From Leptodesmis sichuanensis A121 (GTDB lineage Bacteria; Cyanobacteriota; Cyanobacteriia; Leptolyngbyales; Leptolyngbyaceae): a stretch of DNA of 64,000 nucleotides. A program made the translations under genes and the position numbers. Positions 27,335 through 35,258 of this stretch are shown piece after piece. Location of the stretch: contig NZ_CP075171.1 of the NCBI RefSeq assembly GCF_021379005.1, positions 3,658,001 through 3,722,000 of the forward strand, written 5' to 3'. The notes under the pieces are model-generated. The model was not told the DNA's origin, made no database searches, and saw only the letters and a program-made list of their open reading frames with translations. The first letter of the stretch is position 1. The number at the start of each line of letters is the position of its first letter.

Positions 27335-27401
27335 AAAGGGAGTCCTGCAAGTACGTTGCTCCCCAAAGATTAGCAGAGTCAAGCAGGAGTGTTAAGCTGG
27401 C

Positions 27402-27430
27402 GGTACAGACACTTGAGAAATTGCTGTACC
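27402..27430. repeat. 7-bp inverted repeat GGTACAG/CTGTACC
   Basis: Arms at 27402-27408 and 27424-27430 lie in the 330-nt gap between the 99-residue protein gene and the CyanoP gene. It could be a weak hairpin or regulator site; the short arms make it only suggestive. Confidence 0.35.
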
Positions 27431-27443
27431 TTGTGCGTCCTTA

Positions 27444-27524
27444 CTAGCCCAATAGGAGAACAGCAACAATGACCAGACCGACCAACAGAAGCCCTAACCT
27501 GCTCAGCATCAAAGGGAGTTTCAT
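27444..27524 (-). CDS. Possible 26-residue single-helix membrane peptide
   Basis: The reading frame starts MKLPLMLSRLGLLLVGLVIV and ends shortly after in AVLLLG: almost the whole peptide is one hydrophobic helix. The ribosome-binding site is weak (GTGAAG, 4 nt before the ATG). It does not match any small photosystem or cytochrome b6f subunit I know. A 38-codon frame overlaps on the plus strand at 27469 and has an AGGAG but a hydrophilic product. Coding status is uncertain. Confidence 0.3.
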   Translation of the reverse strand: MKLPLMLSRLGLLLVGLVIVAVLLLG

Positions 27525-27664
27525 AATCTTCACATTGAGTTACATTAAGTGGGAAAATAAATCTTGTCCAAGTCCAGAGCCGTAGTTTCGCTGATAGGAA
27601 AACTTCAGTGATCTAACTGGACCTGTTTTGAACCAGGAATGACCGCGAACGGGACGGAAGAGAG

Positions 27665-28210
27665 ATGCTCAAACGAATTGTGGTGATAGTGTTTATGGTA
27701 ATCAGCCTGAGTCTGCAAGGGTGTGTACCTGGAGGCGTAACAGGGTTCAATAGCTTTGTCGATGCCACTGATGGCTACCAATTCCTCTATCCCAACGGCT
27801 GGCTACAGGTGAAAGTATCGGATGGCCCAGATGTGGTATTCCACGATTTGATTGAGCAAACTGAAAATGTCAGTGTGGTAATTAATCCAGTTGATTCAGG
27901 CAAAACTTTGAAAGACTTGGGGCAACCCGGAGAAGTGGGATATAAGCTCTCGAAAAGCGCGATCGCGCCTCCTGGATCGGGACGGGAAGCGGAATTGGTA
28001 AATGCCGAAGCACGGGAAGTGGGCGACAAGACGTATTACCTGCTGGAATATGCGGTTAAGCTTAGCGACAATCGCCAGCGCCACAACCTTGCCAGTGTGG
28101 CAGTCAGTCGGGGCAAGCTCTACACCTTCAATGCCTCCACCCCTGAAGCCCGCTGGGAGAAAATGAAGGATATTTTAGAACAGTCGGTGAAGTCGTTCTC
28201 GGTGTATTGA
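27665..28210 (+). CDS. psbP: CyanoP, PsbP-family photosystem II lipoprotein
   Basis: A 181-residue lumenal lipoprotein. The signal peptide ends at the lipobox LQGC, so Cys20 should be lipidated. The PsbP fold follows: [17 protein letters not shown], the [21 protein letters not shown] strand pair, [11 protein letters not shown] and the closing [16 protein letters not shown] helix. In cyanobacteria CyanoP assists photosystem II assembly or stability rather than forming the permanent oxygen-evolving extrinsic shell of plants. The maf gene begins only 8 nt after its stop on the same strand. Confidence 0.92.
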   Translation: MLKRIVVIVFMVISLSLQGCVPGGVTGFNSFVDATDGYQFLYPNGWLQVKVSDGPDVVFHDLIEQTENVSVVINPVDSGKTLKDLGQPGEVGYKLSKSAIAPPGSGREAELVNAEAREVGDKTYYLLEYAVKLSDNRQRHNLASVAVSRGKLYTFNASTPEARWEKMKDILEQSVKSFSVY

Positions 28211-28218
28211 TTCGGCTC

Positions 28219-28908
28219 ATGGTGCTTCCTCAGTTTGTTCTGGCTTCGGCTTCTCCAGCACGGCGACGATTGTTGCAGGCGGTGGGTATTAATCCGATCG
28301 TTCGTCCCAGTGATGTTGATGAATCGCTGGTGCAGAACCCGGATCCCAAAACCCTGGTGCAAACTCTGGCTTTGCGAAAGGCTGAAGCGGTAGCAGATCA
28401 ACTCGCCAAGGATGAAAGTCGGGGAGGCGCAACATTGCCTCTCCTGGTCATGGGCTGCGATTCTGTACTGGCAATTCATGGCGAAATTCATGGAAAACCC
28501 AATAGTCCAGAGGAAGCGATCGCCCGCTGGCAACAGATGCGCGGTCAGGTAGGGGAACTGCTGACAGGCCATGTGTTGATTGAAATGAGGGAGGAGGGGG
28601 GATCGGGAATCGGAGATCGGAGATCGGGGGGAAATCCAAAATCCAAAATCCAAAATCTAAAATCCAAAACTCTCGTTCGTTGTCAGATTACTCAGGTTTA
28701 CTTTGCGGATGTGAGCGATCGTCAGATTGAAGCGTATGTGGCGACTGGGGAACCGCTGAATTGTGCGGGCTGTTTCGCGCTGGAGGGCAAAGGGGGATTG
28801 TTTGTAGAAAAACTGGAAGGCTGTCACAGCAATGTGATTGGCCTGAGCTTGCCCCTCCTGCGTCAAATGCTCGCCGACATGGAATACGACATCGCCGATT
28901 TTTGGTAG
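28219..28908 (+). CDS. maf: Maf-family nucleotide pyrophosphatase with repeat-derived insertion
   Basis: A 229-residue protein; family members are usually about 195-200. Maf signatures are [17 protein letters not shown] (phosphate-binding SxSPRR-type loop), [24 protein letters not shown] and [21 protein letters not shown]. Maf proteins hydrolyse non-canonical or canonical nucleoside triphosphates to monophosphates. The extra length is residues about 124-151, between IEMREE and [11 protein letters not shown], and is encoded by G-rich sequence plus an AATCCAA heptamer array. The insert lies between two strands where family members have a short turn, so activity may persist. The start is taken at the ATG at 28219. 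Confidence 0.9.
   Translation: MVLPQFVLASASPARRRLLQAVGINPIVRPSDVDESLVQNPDPKTLVQTLALRKAEAVADQLAKDESRGGATLPLLVMGCDSVLAIHGEIHGKPNSPEEAIARWQQMRGQVGELLTGHVLIEMREEGGSGIGDRRSGGNPKSKIQNLKSKTLVRCQITQVYFADVSDRQIEAYVATGEPLNCAGCFALEGKGGLFVEKLEGCHSNVIGLSLPLLRQMLADMEYDIADFW
28605..28670. repeat. Heptamer repeats inside maf
   Basis: Two CGGAGAT units (28611-28624) are followed by about five AATCCAA-type units (28633-28669, one with a substitution). The same heptamer occurs intergenically near 44835. This is an STRR array read in frame by the host gene. Confidence 0.85.
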
Positions 28909-29382
28909 TCAGAAAAGAAATATTTTTAGGCATGGATTGCTCTGGGTTTGTAGACTTCCGATTTGTGCAATCTGAGAGTCCCCGTGTGGTAGAGAATTTT
29001 TACAGAAAATTAGGGGGGCAAACCCGCACAGGGGCTGTGATGACTGCTCTGGAGAGGTTGGGTCTACTCCAGGCATAGGTTATTGTGCGATCGTCACCAT
29101 CCTATACGTACGCGGATGATCGTATTGTTCCTGAAGCTGATTTTGGGGAGGATGAGCTTAGGAATCTCTATTGCGGTTGTCAGGTGGTGATAGTAGCAAG
29201 GAAAGAGGGAAGAGAATGCTAAGCCCTGCAGAGAGTTTGCTGTGGGCTAGTAAAGTTTTTGCTCGCTCTCTAGCAGGGTACTCAAGGTCATTGGGTAACC
29301 ACTTTTTGTGTGTCTGAATAGGGAAAGTGTGCCTCACAAAGGTGATTTAGTCGATAGCCTGAAAATTATTGAGAGAAAAATT
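28909..29382. other. Intergenic region, mostly without recognised content
   Basis: A gap of 474 nt between maf and the GH13 gene. Apart from one short doubtful frame (28932-29078) I see no gene. Pieces of GC-rich dyad (GCCCTGCAGAG and CTCTCTAGCAGGG, around 29223-29279) might be a hairpin. Promoter elements for the GH13 gene must lie here. Confidence 0.4.
28932..29078 (+). CDS. Doubtful 48-residue ORF
   Basis: A frame beginning MDCSGFVDFRFVQS and ending in ALERLGLLQA. The C-terminal half (ENFYRKLGGQTRTGAVMTAL) looks protein-like: alternating charged and hydrophobic residues with a helix. The ribosome-binding site is poor (AGGC directly before the ATG). It could be the remnant of a longer gene. 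I do not recognise it. Confidence 0.25.
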   Translation: MDCSGFVDFRFVQSESPRVVENFYRKLGGQTRTGAVMTALERLGLLQA

Positions 29383-31257
29383 ATGGCTAGACAATCCTTA
29401 GCTGACCTGAACTTGAAATCGATCATTGCCGGTGTCAACTATTTTCCATCACCGATCGCCTGGGAAGATCAGGTCTTCTACTTCCTGATGCTCGATCGCT
29501 TCTCAGATGGTCGTGAAAATGGCTATCGGGACAATCAGGGCAACCTGATTACTACGGGAAGCACGCCATTGTACACCCCAGCAGATCAGGGGAACGCGAT
29601 TAAAACCGACGAGGATGCCCGGAACTGGCGGGAGGCTGGTGCCCGCTATGTGGGCGGTAACCTGAAAGGTTTGACCCACAAGCTGGGGTATCTGAAGCGA
29701 TTAGGCATTACTGCCCTCTGGGTCAGCCCGATTTTGAAGCAGGTGCGTTTCCAGGAAACTTACCACGGTTACGGCATTCAAAACTTTCTGGAAGTAGAAC
29801 CCCACTTTGGCACTCGCGAAGATCTGAAAGAACTGGTACGGGTGGCTCACGAAAACGGTATCTATGTGATTCTGGACATCATCTTGAATCATGCCGGTAA
29901 TGTATTCAGTTACAATCCCGATCGCTATTGGACTCAAAATGACAAAGGCGAATGGTTTCTCGATCCCCGCTGGGATAATCAACCATACCCGGTCAAAGGC
30001 TGGAACGATCAAACTGGCCATCCCACCATTCCTTTTGTCAAAGCCAATCCCCAAAACCCTCCAGATGAGAATGGTGCCGTTTTACCGCTTGAGCTACAAG
30101 ATCCATCTGCATTCACTCAGAAAGGTCGCATCAATAGTTGGGACTACGACCCCGAATTCCGCGAGGGAGATTTCGAGGATCTGAAAGACATTCACCACGG
30201 CTACGGTCCTACCGATGAGTACCAGGTGTCTGATGCCCTGCGCCATTTGTGTGCAGCCTATCAATACTGGATCGCCTATGCCGACCTTGATGGCTTTCGG
30301 ATTGATACCGTCAAACACATGGACATTGGTGCCACCCGCTATTTTGTCTCCGTGATGCGCGAGTTTACCCAAACCCTTGGCAAGGAGAATTTCTTCCTGC
30401 TGGGCGAGATTACGGGCGGTCGCCAGCGGGCTTACGAAACCCTGGAACTGACGGGACTGAGTGCAGCACTGGGGATTGACGATATTCCCGACAAGCTGGA
30501 ATATCTGGTCAAGGGATACCGCAATCCCAACGATTACTTCAGCCTGTTCCGCAATTCGGAGTTGGTCAACAAAGGCTCCCACATCTGGTTCCGCAATAAG
30601 GTGGTGACATCCTTTGACGATCATGACCAGGTGCGCAAGGGCAAGCACAAGGCTCGCTTTTGTGCCAATCCGGGGGCCTCGAAGGTAGTACTGAATGTGC
30701 TGGCGCTAAATGCGATGACACTGGGTATTCCCTGCATCTATTACGGCAGTGAGCAGTGTTTCGATGGTCAGGGAGGCAGCGATCGCTACATTCGAGAAGC
30801 CATGTTCGGTGGCACATTTGGCGCGTTTAGAAGCCGGGGCGTGCATTTCTTTAATGAAGATAATCCGGTGTATCGAGAACTTACCAAAATTCTGGAAATT
30901 CGCCGGAAAAATATCGCCCTGCGTCGCGGTCGTCAATACCTGCGCCCGATTTCAGCACCTAATGATGGAGTTCGCTTTAGCTTGCCAGAAATGATAGGGG
31001 GGCAAATACGATCGGTGGTGCCCTGGTCACGGATTTTCAATGATCAAGAAATGTTGCTAGCAATCAATACCGATTATGACCAGCCCAGAACAGCCTGGGT
31101 GACGATCGACAATGACCTGCACAAAGCCGGGGATCATCTGAAATGCATTTACTCAACGGATGCGGCGCAGATCGGTCAATCAGTAACAGTGGAAGCGCGG
31201 AATGGCAAGGCCGTGTTGTTGACTGTTCCAGCAGCGGGTTTTGTGATTTTTGAGTAG
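29383..31257 (+). CDS. GH13 alpha-amylase-family protein
   Basis: About 624 residues from the ATG at 29383 (MARQSLADLN). The four GH13 regions are present: DIILNH (165-170), GFRIDTVKH with nucleophile Asp308, LLGEITG with acid/base Glu342, and FDDHDQV with the conserved Asp415. An all-beta C-terminal domain ends the protein. There is no signal peptide, so it probably acts in the cytoplasm on glycogen-derived or small alpha-glucans. A sequence between barrel strands 3 and 4 (about 180-280) is long, as in maltogenic or trehalose-active subfamilies. Specificity is not clear. The next gene starts 37 nt downstream on the same strand; shared transcription with the accessory genes after it is possible but not shown. 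Confidence 0.88.
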   Translation: MARQSLADLNLKSIIAGVNYFPSPIAWEDQVFYFLMLDRFSDGRENGYRDNQGNLITTGSTPLYTPADQGNAIKTDEDARNWREAGARYVGGNLKGLTHKLGYLKRLGITALWVSPILKQVRFQETYHGYGIQNFLEVEPHFGTREDLKELVRVAHENGIYVILDIILNHAGNVFSYNPDRYWTQNDKGEWFLDPRWDNQPYPVKGWNDQTGHPTIPFVKANPQNPPDENGAVLPLELQDPSAFTQKGRINSWDYDPEFREGDFEDLKDIHHGYGPTDEYQVSDALRHLCAAYQYWIAYADLDGFRIDTVKHMDIGATRYFVSVMREFTQTLGKENFFLLGEITGGRQRAYETLELTGLSAALGIDDIPDKLEYLVKGYRNPNDYFSLFRNSELVNKGSHIWFRNKVVTSFDDHDQVRKGKHKARFCANPGASKVVLNVLALNAMTLGIPCIYYGSEQCFDGQGGSDRYIREAMFGGTFGAFRSRGVHFFNEDNPVYRELTKILEIRRKNIALRRGRQYLRPISAPNDGVRFSLPEMIGGQIRSVVPWSRIFNDQEMLLAINTDYDQPRTAWVTIDNDLHKAGDHLKCIYSTDAAQIGQSVTVEARNGKAVLLTVPAAGFVIFE

Positions 31258-31294
31258 TTAATAAGGAACAGGCAATTTAATCTGGGAGGATATT

Positions 31295-32293
31295 ATGACT
31301 CACACAATTAATGACAATCTTGAAGTAATAGGCAACACAGAAACAGTTGCAAAGTTTTCTCGTTCCAGTAGCGACGTTTCTGCACTTCTCGAAAGTGGCT
31401 CAGGTAATGAGGTTTACCTTCGATTCAAGAACAGGGATACAGGAAGTAATTCCTGGATGGCTGGCATGGATGATGACGAGCAGTTCAAAATTGCTTATGG
31501 CGTAGATGGAGAAATCCGGGATTCGGAAACCAAACTATATGTCGCTCAATCTGGCAATGTTGGCATTGGCACGACGAATCCGCAGGCTAAGTTGGAAGTA
31601 AAAAGTCCGTGGTCAGATTGGATGTTTTTGCGCCAACAACGAAATGTGGAAAGTGGTGGTGGATTCCATATTCACAACCCTTGGGGAAACTCAGATCAAC
31701 CACAAGGCGATCCCTCCAGGAATCGCTTGGAGATTGCTTACAGAACACCAGGTGGTCAAGATCTGTGGGAGCAATTTGTCCTTCATGGTCCAACTGGCAA
31801 CGTTGGAATTGGAACGGCGAGTCCACAAGCCAAATTACATGTCAACGGCGACATCATTGCGACAGGGGACATCGTCTTAAAAAACGCTGATTGTGCGGAA
31901 GAGTTTGCCGTCAAAGACTTGGAAATGATTGAACCCGGAACCGTTATGGTGCTTGGTGAAGAAGGCTCATTGTGCCAAAGCACAGAAGCCTATGACAAGA
32001 AAGTTGCTGGGGTTGTTTCCGGGGCTGGAGATCTCAAACCTGGCTTGATTCTAGACAAGCAATCTGAGTCAACGAACCGGATGCCGATAGCCTTGATGGG
32101 CAAGGTTTACTGCAAAGTCGATGCCCAGTATGCGCCGATTGAAGTAGGGGACTTATTGACGACTTCTCCAACTCCGGGTCATGCCATGAAAGCCACCGAT
32201 CCACTCAAAGCTTTTGGCACGATTATTGGCAAAGCCTTGCGCCCACTAGCAGCAGGAAAAGGGTTAATTCCCATTCTGGTTGCGCTTCAGTAA
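31295..32293 (+). CDS. Tail-fibre-like protein
   Basis: 332 residues, GGAGG before the ATG, no signal peptide. Two copies of the phage tail-fibre motif GNVGIGT..PQAKL.V lie at 88-102 and 169-183. An unusual Asp- and Ser-rich N-terminal domain (1-85) precedes them. The C-terminal 130 residues, from ADCAEEF to the end, hold VMVLGEEGSL, VAGVVSGAG, ALMGKVYCKV and GDLLTTSPTPGHAMKA. This module is shared by many tail-fibre-like proteins in bacteria without obvious phage neighbours. It may be a surface or carrier protein. It heads a close row with an unknown protein, a metzincin-like protease and a protein-glutaminase-like gene. No baseplate, sheath or tube genes are visible. Confidence 0.75.
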   Translation: MTHTINDNLEVIGNTETVAKFSRSSSDVSALLESGSGNEVYLRFKNRDTGSNSWMAGMDDDEQFKIAYGVDGEIRDSETKLYVAQSGNVGIGTTNPQAKLEVKSPWSDWMFLRQQRNVESGGGFHIHNPWGNSDQPQGDPSRNRLEIAYRTPGGQDLWEQFVLHGPTGNVGIGTASPQAKLHVNGDIIATGDIVLKNADCAEEFAVKDLEMIEPGTVMVLGEEGSLCQSTEAYDKKVAGVVSGAGDLKPGLILDKQSESTNRMPIALMGKVYCKVDAQYAPIEVGDLLTTSPTPGHAMKATDPLKAFGTIIGKALRPLAAGKGLIPILVALQ

Positions 32294-32321
32294 GCGTAAA
32301 AGTGAAAGGCAAGGCTGACCA

Positions 32322-33002
32322 ATGACGCTCCAGAACCTGAAATTACTAACTAAACTAAGTCCAGCTAGAGAACGGTCGTTTTCCGATCAGAGAAACTCCG
32401 GTTCTGGACTTGGACAAGGCTTAATTAACTTAAGCACTTTGAGCGGGAGCATTGTCCTGGCAGCCTTGATCTTCTCAATGGTGTTTCCAGTGGGATGTCA
32501 AATGAATTATGGGAAGGAAAAAACAATGAACAACTCAATAGAATCTGAAGCGATTCAAAAATTTCGCGAACGTCTCAACCAAGGGAACCTAGCAGGCATC
32601 AATGTCACCTATCGCGTTTCGGGAGGAATGCCAGCGGAGGGGAGAATTGAGGAGGAATTCAGCGTCTCTGGCAATAATCTAGCCACAGTACGCAGTGTGA
32701 CGGGAACCAACCTGCCCCAAGAAGCTTCGGCAGAATTTGCCCCAGATCAAGTACAAAGCTTGCTCACTCAGGTTGGGCAAGGCATAGACAGCTTAGTGCC
32801 CCGTTCAGAGGCTCGGTTTTTGCCGGATTCTGTGGTTGGTTCGATCACCTTTGAGATTGATGGAGAGCAAGCAACTTTCTACTTCTTAGTTGATGAGGAA
32901 GATCGACGAAGTCAAAATAAACCGATCGCACCAGCGATGGCTGAAGCAATTGATACTTTTTCCAACCTTTCTAAACAACTTTTACAACGGGGAGGAAATT
33001 AA
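32322..33002 (+). CDS. Unknown protein, possible lipoprotein or membrane anchor
   Basis: 226 residues if started at 32322. Residues about 33-58 form one hydrophobic helix ending in FPVGCQMN, a weak lipobox. A second in-frame ATG at 32526 has a much better ribosome-binding site (GGAAGG) and would give a soluble 158-residue protein without the helix. The soluble part has a beta-rich middle (VTYRVSGGMPAEGRIEEEF) and an acidic helical end. I recognise no family. It lies 28 nt after the tail-fibre-like gene and its stop immediately precedes the metallopeptidase start, so co-translation is likely. Confidence 0.65.
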   Translation: MTLQNLKLLTKLSPARERSFSDQRNSGSGLGQGLINLSTLSGSIVLAALIFSMVFPVGCQMNYGKEKTMNNSIESEAIQKFRERLNQGNLAGINVTYRVSGGMPAEGRIEEEFSVSGNNLATVRSVTGTNLPQEASAEFAPDQVQSLLTQVGQGIDSLVPRSEARFLPDSVVGSITFEIDGEQATFYFLVDEEDRRSQNKPIAPAMAEAIDTFSNLSKQLLQRGGN

Positions 33003-33003
33003 C

Positions 33004-33639
33004 ATGGCTATCAGTCTTAGAGGCGTTGCTCGCCGCTACCGAGGTATTACAGGGGGATTTTCGGTCGCTGCTTCTCTGGGCAGAGGGTCATTACGCTCCA
33101 GGCTAGTGTCTCTAGCACGCCAGGAGCATCGGTTTAACTTCTCGGAATGTATCTATGGTGGGACGGCAGCCTTTGAACAAACTTGGTCCCACATCATTAT
33201 TAGGATTAGGCTGAATCCCGATGCTGGCATATCCGATGCCACGATGAATACGTTAAGAAATACTTGGAGGAATGGGATCCAAACAACTTGGAGCGATCGC
33301 TGGGGAGTTAGACACCCAGGTGAAATGACCTGTCCCCTGACATTTGAGGTTCAATGGGTAACTACAAATGAACATCATGCGGTGAGAGTTCGTCAATGTC
33401 CCGCAGGAGAGTTTTGTCGCAGCAATACTGGGCTTTGGGACACTAATGACACTGGTGCTGTAGCGGCTCATGAGTGCGGTCACTTCTTTGGGCTAGCTGA
33501 CGAATACGCCGATGCTAATTGTCCAAATAGAAATCCAGTCAATACTGGAACAATTATGGATAACAACTCTAATGTTGTTCCTGCCAGAATGATGACCCGC
33601 TTTGCCAATAACATTGGCTCAAACGTAGTTGCCATTTAA
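33004..33639 (+). CDS. Metzincin-like zinc metallopeptidase
   Basis: 211 residues from the ATG at 33004 with GGGGAGG upstream; longer frames overlap the previous gene and are rejected. The motif HECGHFFGLADEY gives His156, Glu157 and His160 of HExxH, followed by G163 and Asp166-Glu167 in place of a third ligand. The TIMDNNSN stretch (Met185) could be the Met-turn. The N-terminal 100 residues are beta-rich and contain TWSHIIIRIRLNPD. No signal peptide. Related HExxHxxGLxDE domains occur in proteins thought to be toxins or effectors and in secreted proteases. Substrate unknown. Confidence 0.75.
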   Translation: MAISLRGVARRYRGITGGFSVAASLGRGSLRSRLVSLARQEHRFNFSECIYGGTAAFEQTWSHIIIRIRLNPDAGISDATMNTLRNTWRNGIQTTWSDRWGVRHPGEMTCPLTFEVQWVTTNEHHAVRVRQCPAGEFCRSNTGLWDTNDTGAVAAHECGHFFGLADEYADANCPNRNPVNTGTIMDNNSNVVPARMMTRFANNIGSNVVAI

Positions 33640-33690
33640 TACCTGATGTTAATTGGTTCTGTCGGATGTTGCTGAAGTAGAGGGTTGATC

Positions 33691-33942
33691 ATGGCAACTT
33701 TAAGTTTACGGACATTTAACATCACCGCTCCAGCAACAGGAGGTTCAGGGATACCTGGAAGTTATAACTGTATTGCCTGGAGTGTGGGAATTACCAATCA
33801 GTGGATCTGGCCAGGAGATACAGTTGCTGCTTTTGATGCCTTTTATGCCTCTTACGGATGGTCGGTTGCCGCCAACTGCGCTCCTGAGTACAAGAAACGT
33901 AAAGTGGCGCTCTATGCCATGAACCGCAACCCCAATGATTGA
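33691..33942 (+). CDS. Small DUF7689-like protein, C-terminally short
   Basis: 83 residues from the ATG at 33691. The YNCIAWSVGITNQWIWPG segment with a later FDAFYASYGW matches a family whose longer members keep going after the KVALYAMN region into a threonine/histidine-containing C-terminal strand set (often TH, then W.SK.G). Here the frame stops right after ALYAMNRNPND, so the second half of the usual fold is missing. Either a minimal form or a degraded gene. The invariant Cys in NCIAWS suggests a catalytic or metal role, but none is established. The family call is from memory. Confidence 0.5.
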   Translation: MATLSLRTFNITAPATGGSGIPGSYNCIAWSVGITNQWIWPGDTVAAFDAFYASYGWSVAANCAPEYKKRKVALYAMNRNPND

Positions 33943-34027
33943 GCAAAAATCAGAACTGATCTTGAAATATCTAGAAGAGGGAGAGAGCTAGAGCAGTTAT
34001 GTAATTGGTGCCAGGAGGTATTTAAGA

Positions 34028-35236
34028 ATGGCTAGACCAAATGCACTTGTCGATGGAATTAGTAACCTGTCTTCACCGAGGGAAACCCTCGAAGCCAGAC
34101 CCGGGGAAATACCGTCGAGATCAGTTACGGTGAACTTCCAAGGTGGTCGCTCTGGCCAGTTAGATCTGGCAATCCCCCGCTCGGCTGTTTGGGCTGACGT
34201 TCTCGATTCTCTGCGTCAGGCCAACGAGCCAGTCTATGTTGAAATCGATCCAGAAACTAATGTCATTACGGAACTGCTTCTGCCACGAGAGGTAAGGGTT
34301 GGAGCAATAACTCCGACGGACACAGGCGATGCCGTTGAAGTTGAGTTGATTATTTCCCAAGCACGACACTATCTGCGGCGGACAAATCCTGATTTCCAGC
34401 AGTTTTTCAATATCTTACAGACTGCCCGGGAAGCAGGAAGCCCAGTGTTAGTAACAGAGACACTGGATGGCTACGAGATTATTGATGTCAAGTCGCTCCC
34501 AAAGCCTCCTCTGGAGGGGGTAGAAGCACCACCGCCAGTTAGTCGTGCACCTGCACCTACTCCTGTCACGCTACAAAAAGCTCAGGATCTCTTTAATTTG
34601 GTCAGTGCTAAAACTTGCGCTCCAACTGGTGTACCACCAACTTGCATCCCTTTCTTGTATCCCGAGAATGGTTGCTGGGCTAGAGCCCATGAGATGTGCC
34701 GCCTGTTCATCGATGCAGGTGTGCAGCCTGAAAAAGTATGGATTTATGGCAACCTCCACGCTGCGACCCAAAATAGTCCCTCGTGTAAGGTCGGATGGAT
34801 ATATCACGTTGCACCCACGTTGCTAGTCAGCACTGGTGCTACCTCCGAAGTTTATGTCATCGATCCATCTCTTTTCCTGAGTCCTGTGCGAAGAGTCATC
34901 TGGTTTGATGTGCAGGGAGATCCTTCTGCTGCTTTAGAGTCTTCAGATGCCTCTATCTTTTACAAAAGTAAAGGTAGTGGGTACGTGGAGTATGATGACG
35001 CTGCTTACACAAAAACTCAGCGGGACTTGACAACCTACCGGAATCAACTGAAACTCCGCTCAGCCAGTTCTGTCGGCCCACCACCGTATAGCAGTTGTGT
35101 TTGGAAGGTAAAGGCGATCGCCGCCAGATGTCTGAGTAAAAATCCCCCAATTTCAGTAAAACGAGACATTTATGCTGGTATTAGTCCGCAAGCTCGGACT
35201 TTAAGGCAGCAATTGGCAGTTATTCTGAATAGATGA
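34028..35236 (+). CDS. Protein-glutaminase-like deamidase with novel N-terminal region
   Basis: 402 residues, AGGAGG before the ATG, no signal peptide. The catalytic core spans about 185-300. Cys216 lies in NGCWARAHEM, His260 in GWIYHVAP and Asp279 in YVIDPSLF, the Cys-His-Asp order and spacing of Chryseobacterium protein-glutaminase (converts protein Gln to Glu). Residues 1-170 are a separate beta-rich region with no recognised family, then a proline-rich linker (APPPVSRAPAPTPV). The typical secreted enzyme carries a pro-region, and the N-terminal part could serve as one. The last 100 residues extend past the core. Function as an effector, toxin or self-processing enzyme is inference. Confidence 0.75.
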   Translation: MARPNALVDGISNLSSPRETLEARPGEIPSRSVTVNFQGGRSGQLDLAIPRSAVWADVLDSLRQANEPVYVEIDPETNVITELLLPREVRVGAITPTDTGDAVEVELIISQARHYLRRTNPDFQQFFNILQTAREAGSPVLVTETLDGYEIIDVKSLPKPPLEGVEAPPPVSRAPAPTPVTLQKAQDLFNLVSAKTCAPTGVPPTCIPFLYPENGCWARAHEMCRLFIDAGVQPEKVWIYGNLHAATQNSPSCKVGWIYHVAPTLLVSTGATSEVYVIDPSLFLSPVRRVIWFDVQGDPSAALESSDASIFYKSKGSGYVEYDDAAYTKTQRDLTTYRNQLKLRSASSVGPPPYSSCVWKVKAIAARCLSKNPPISVKRDIYAGISPQARTLRQQLAVILNR

Positions 35237-35258
35237 TTTCATGGGCAGGCGATCGCCC

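Noticed and set aside
31295..32293. Prophage indicated by the tail-fibre-like gene
   Set aside because: No integrase, terminase, capsid, portal or lysis genes occur nearby, and flanking genes are chromosomal. The fibre module is common outside phages.
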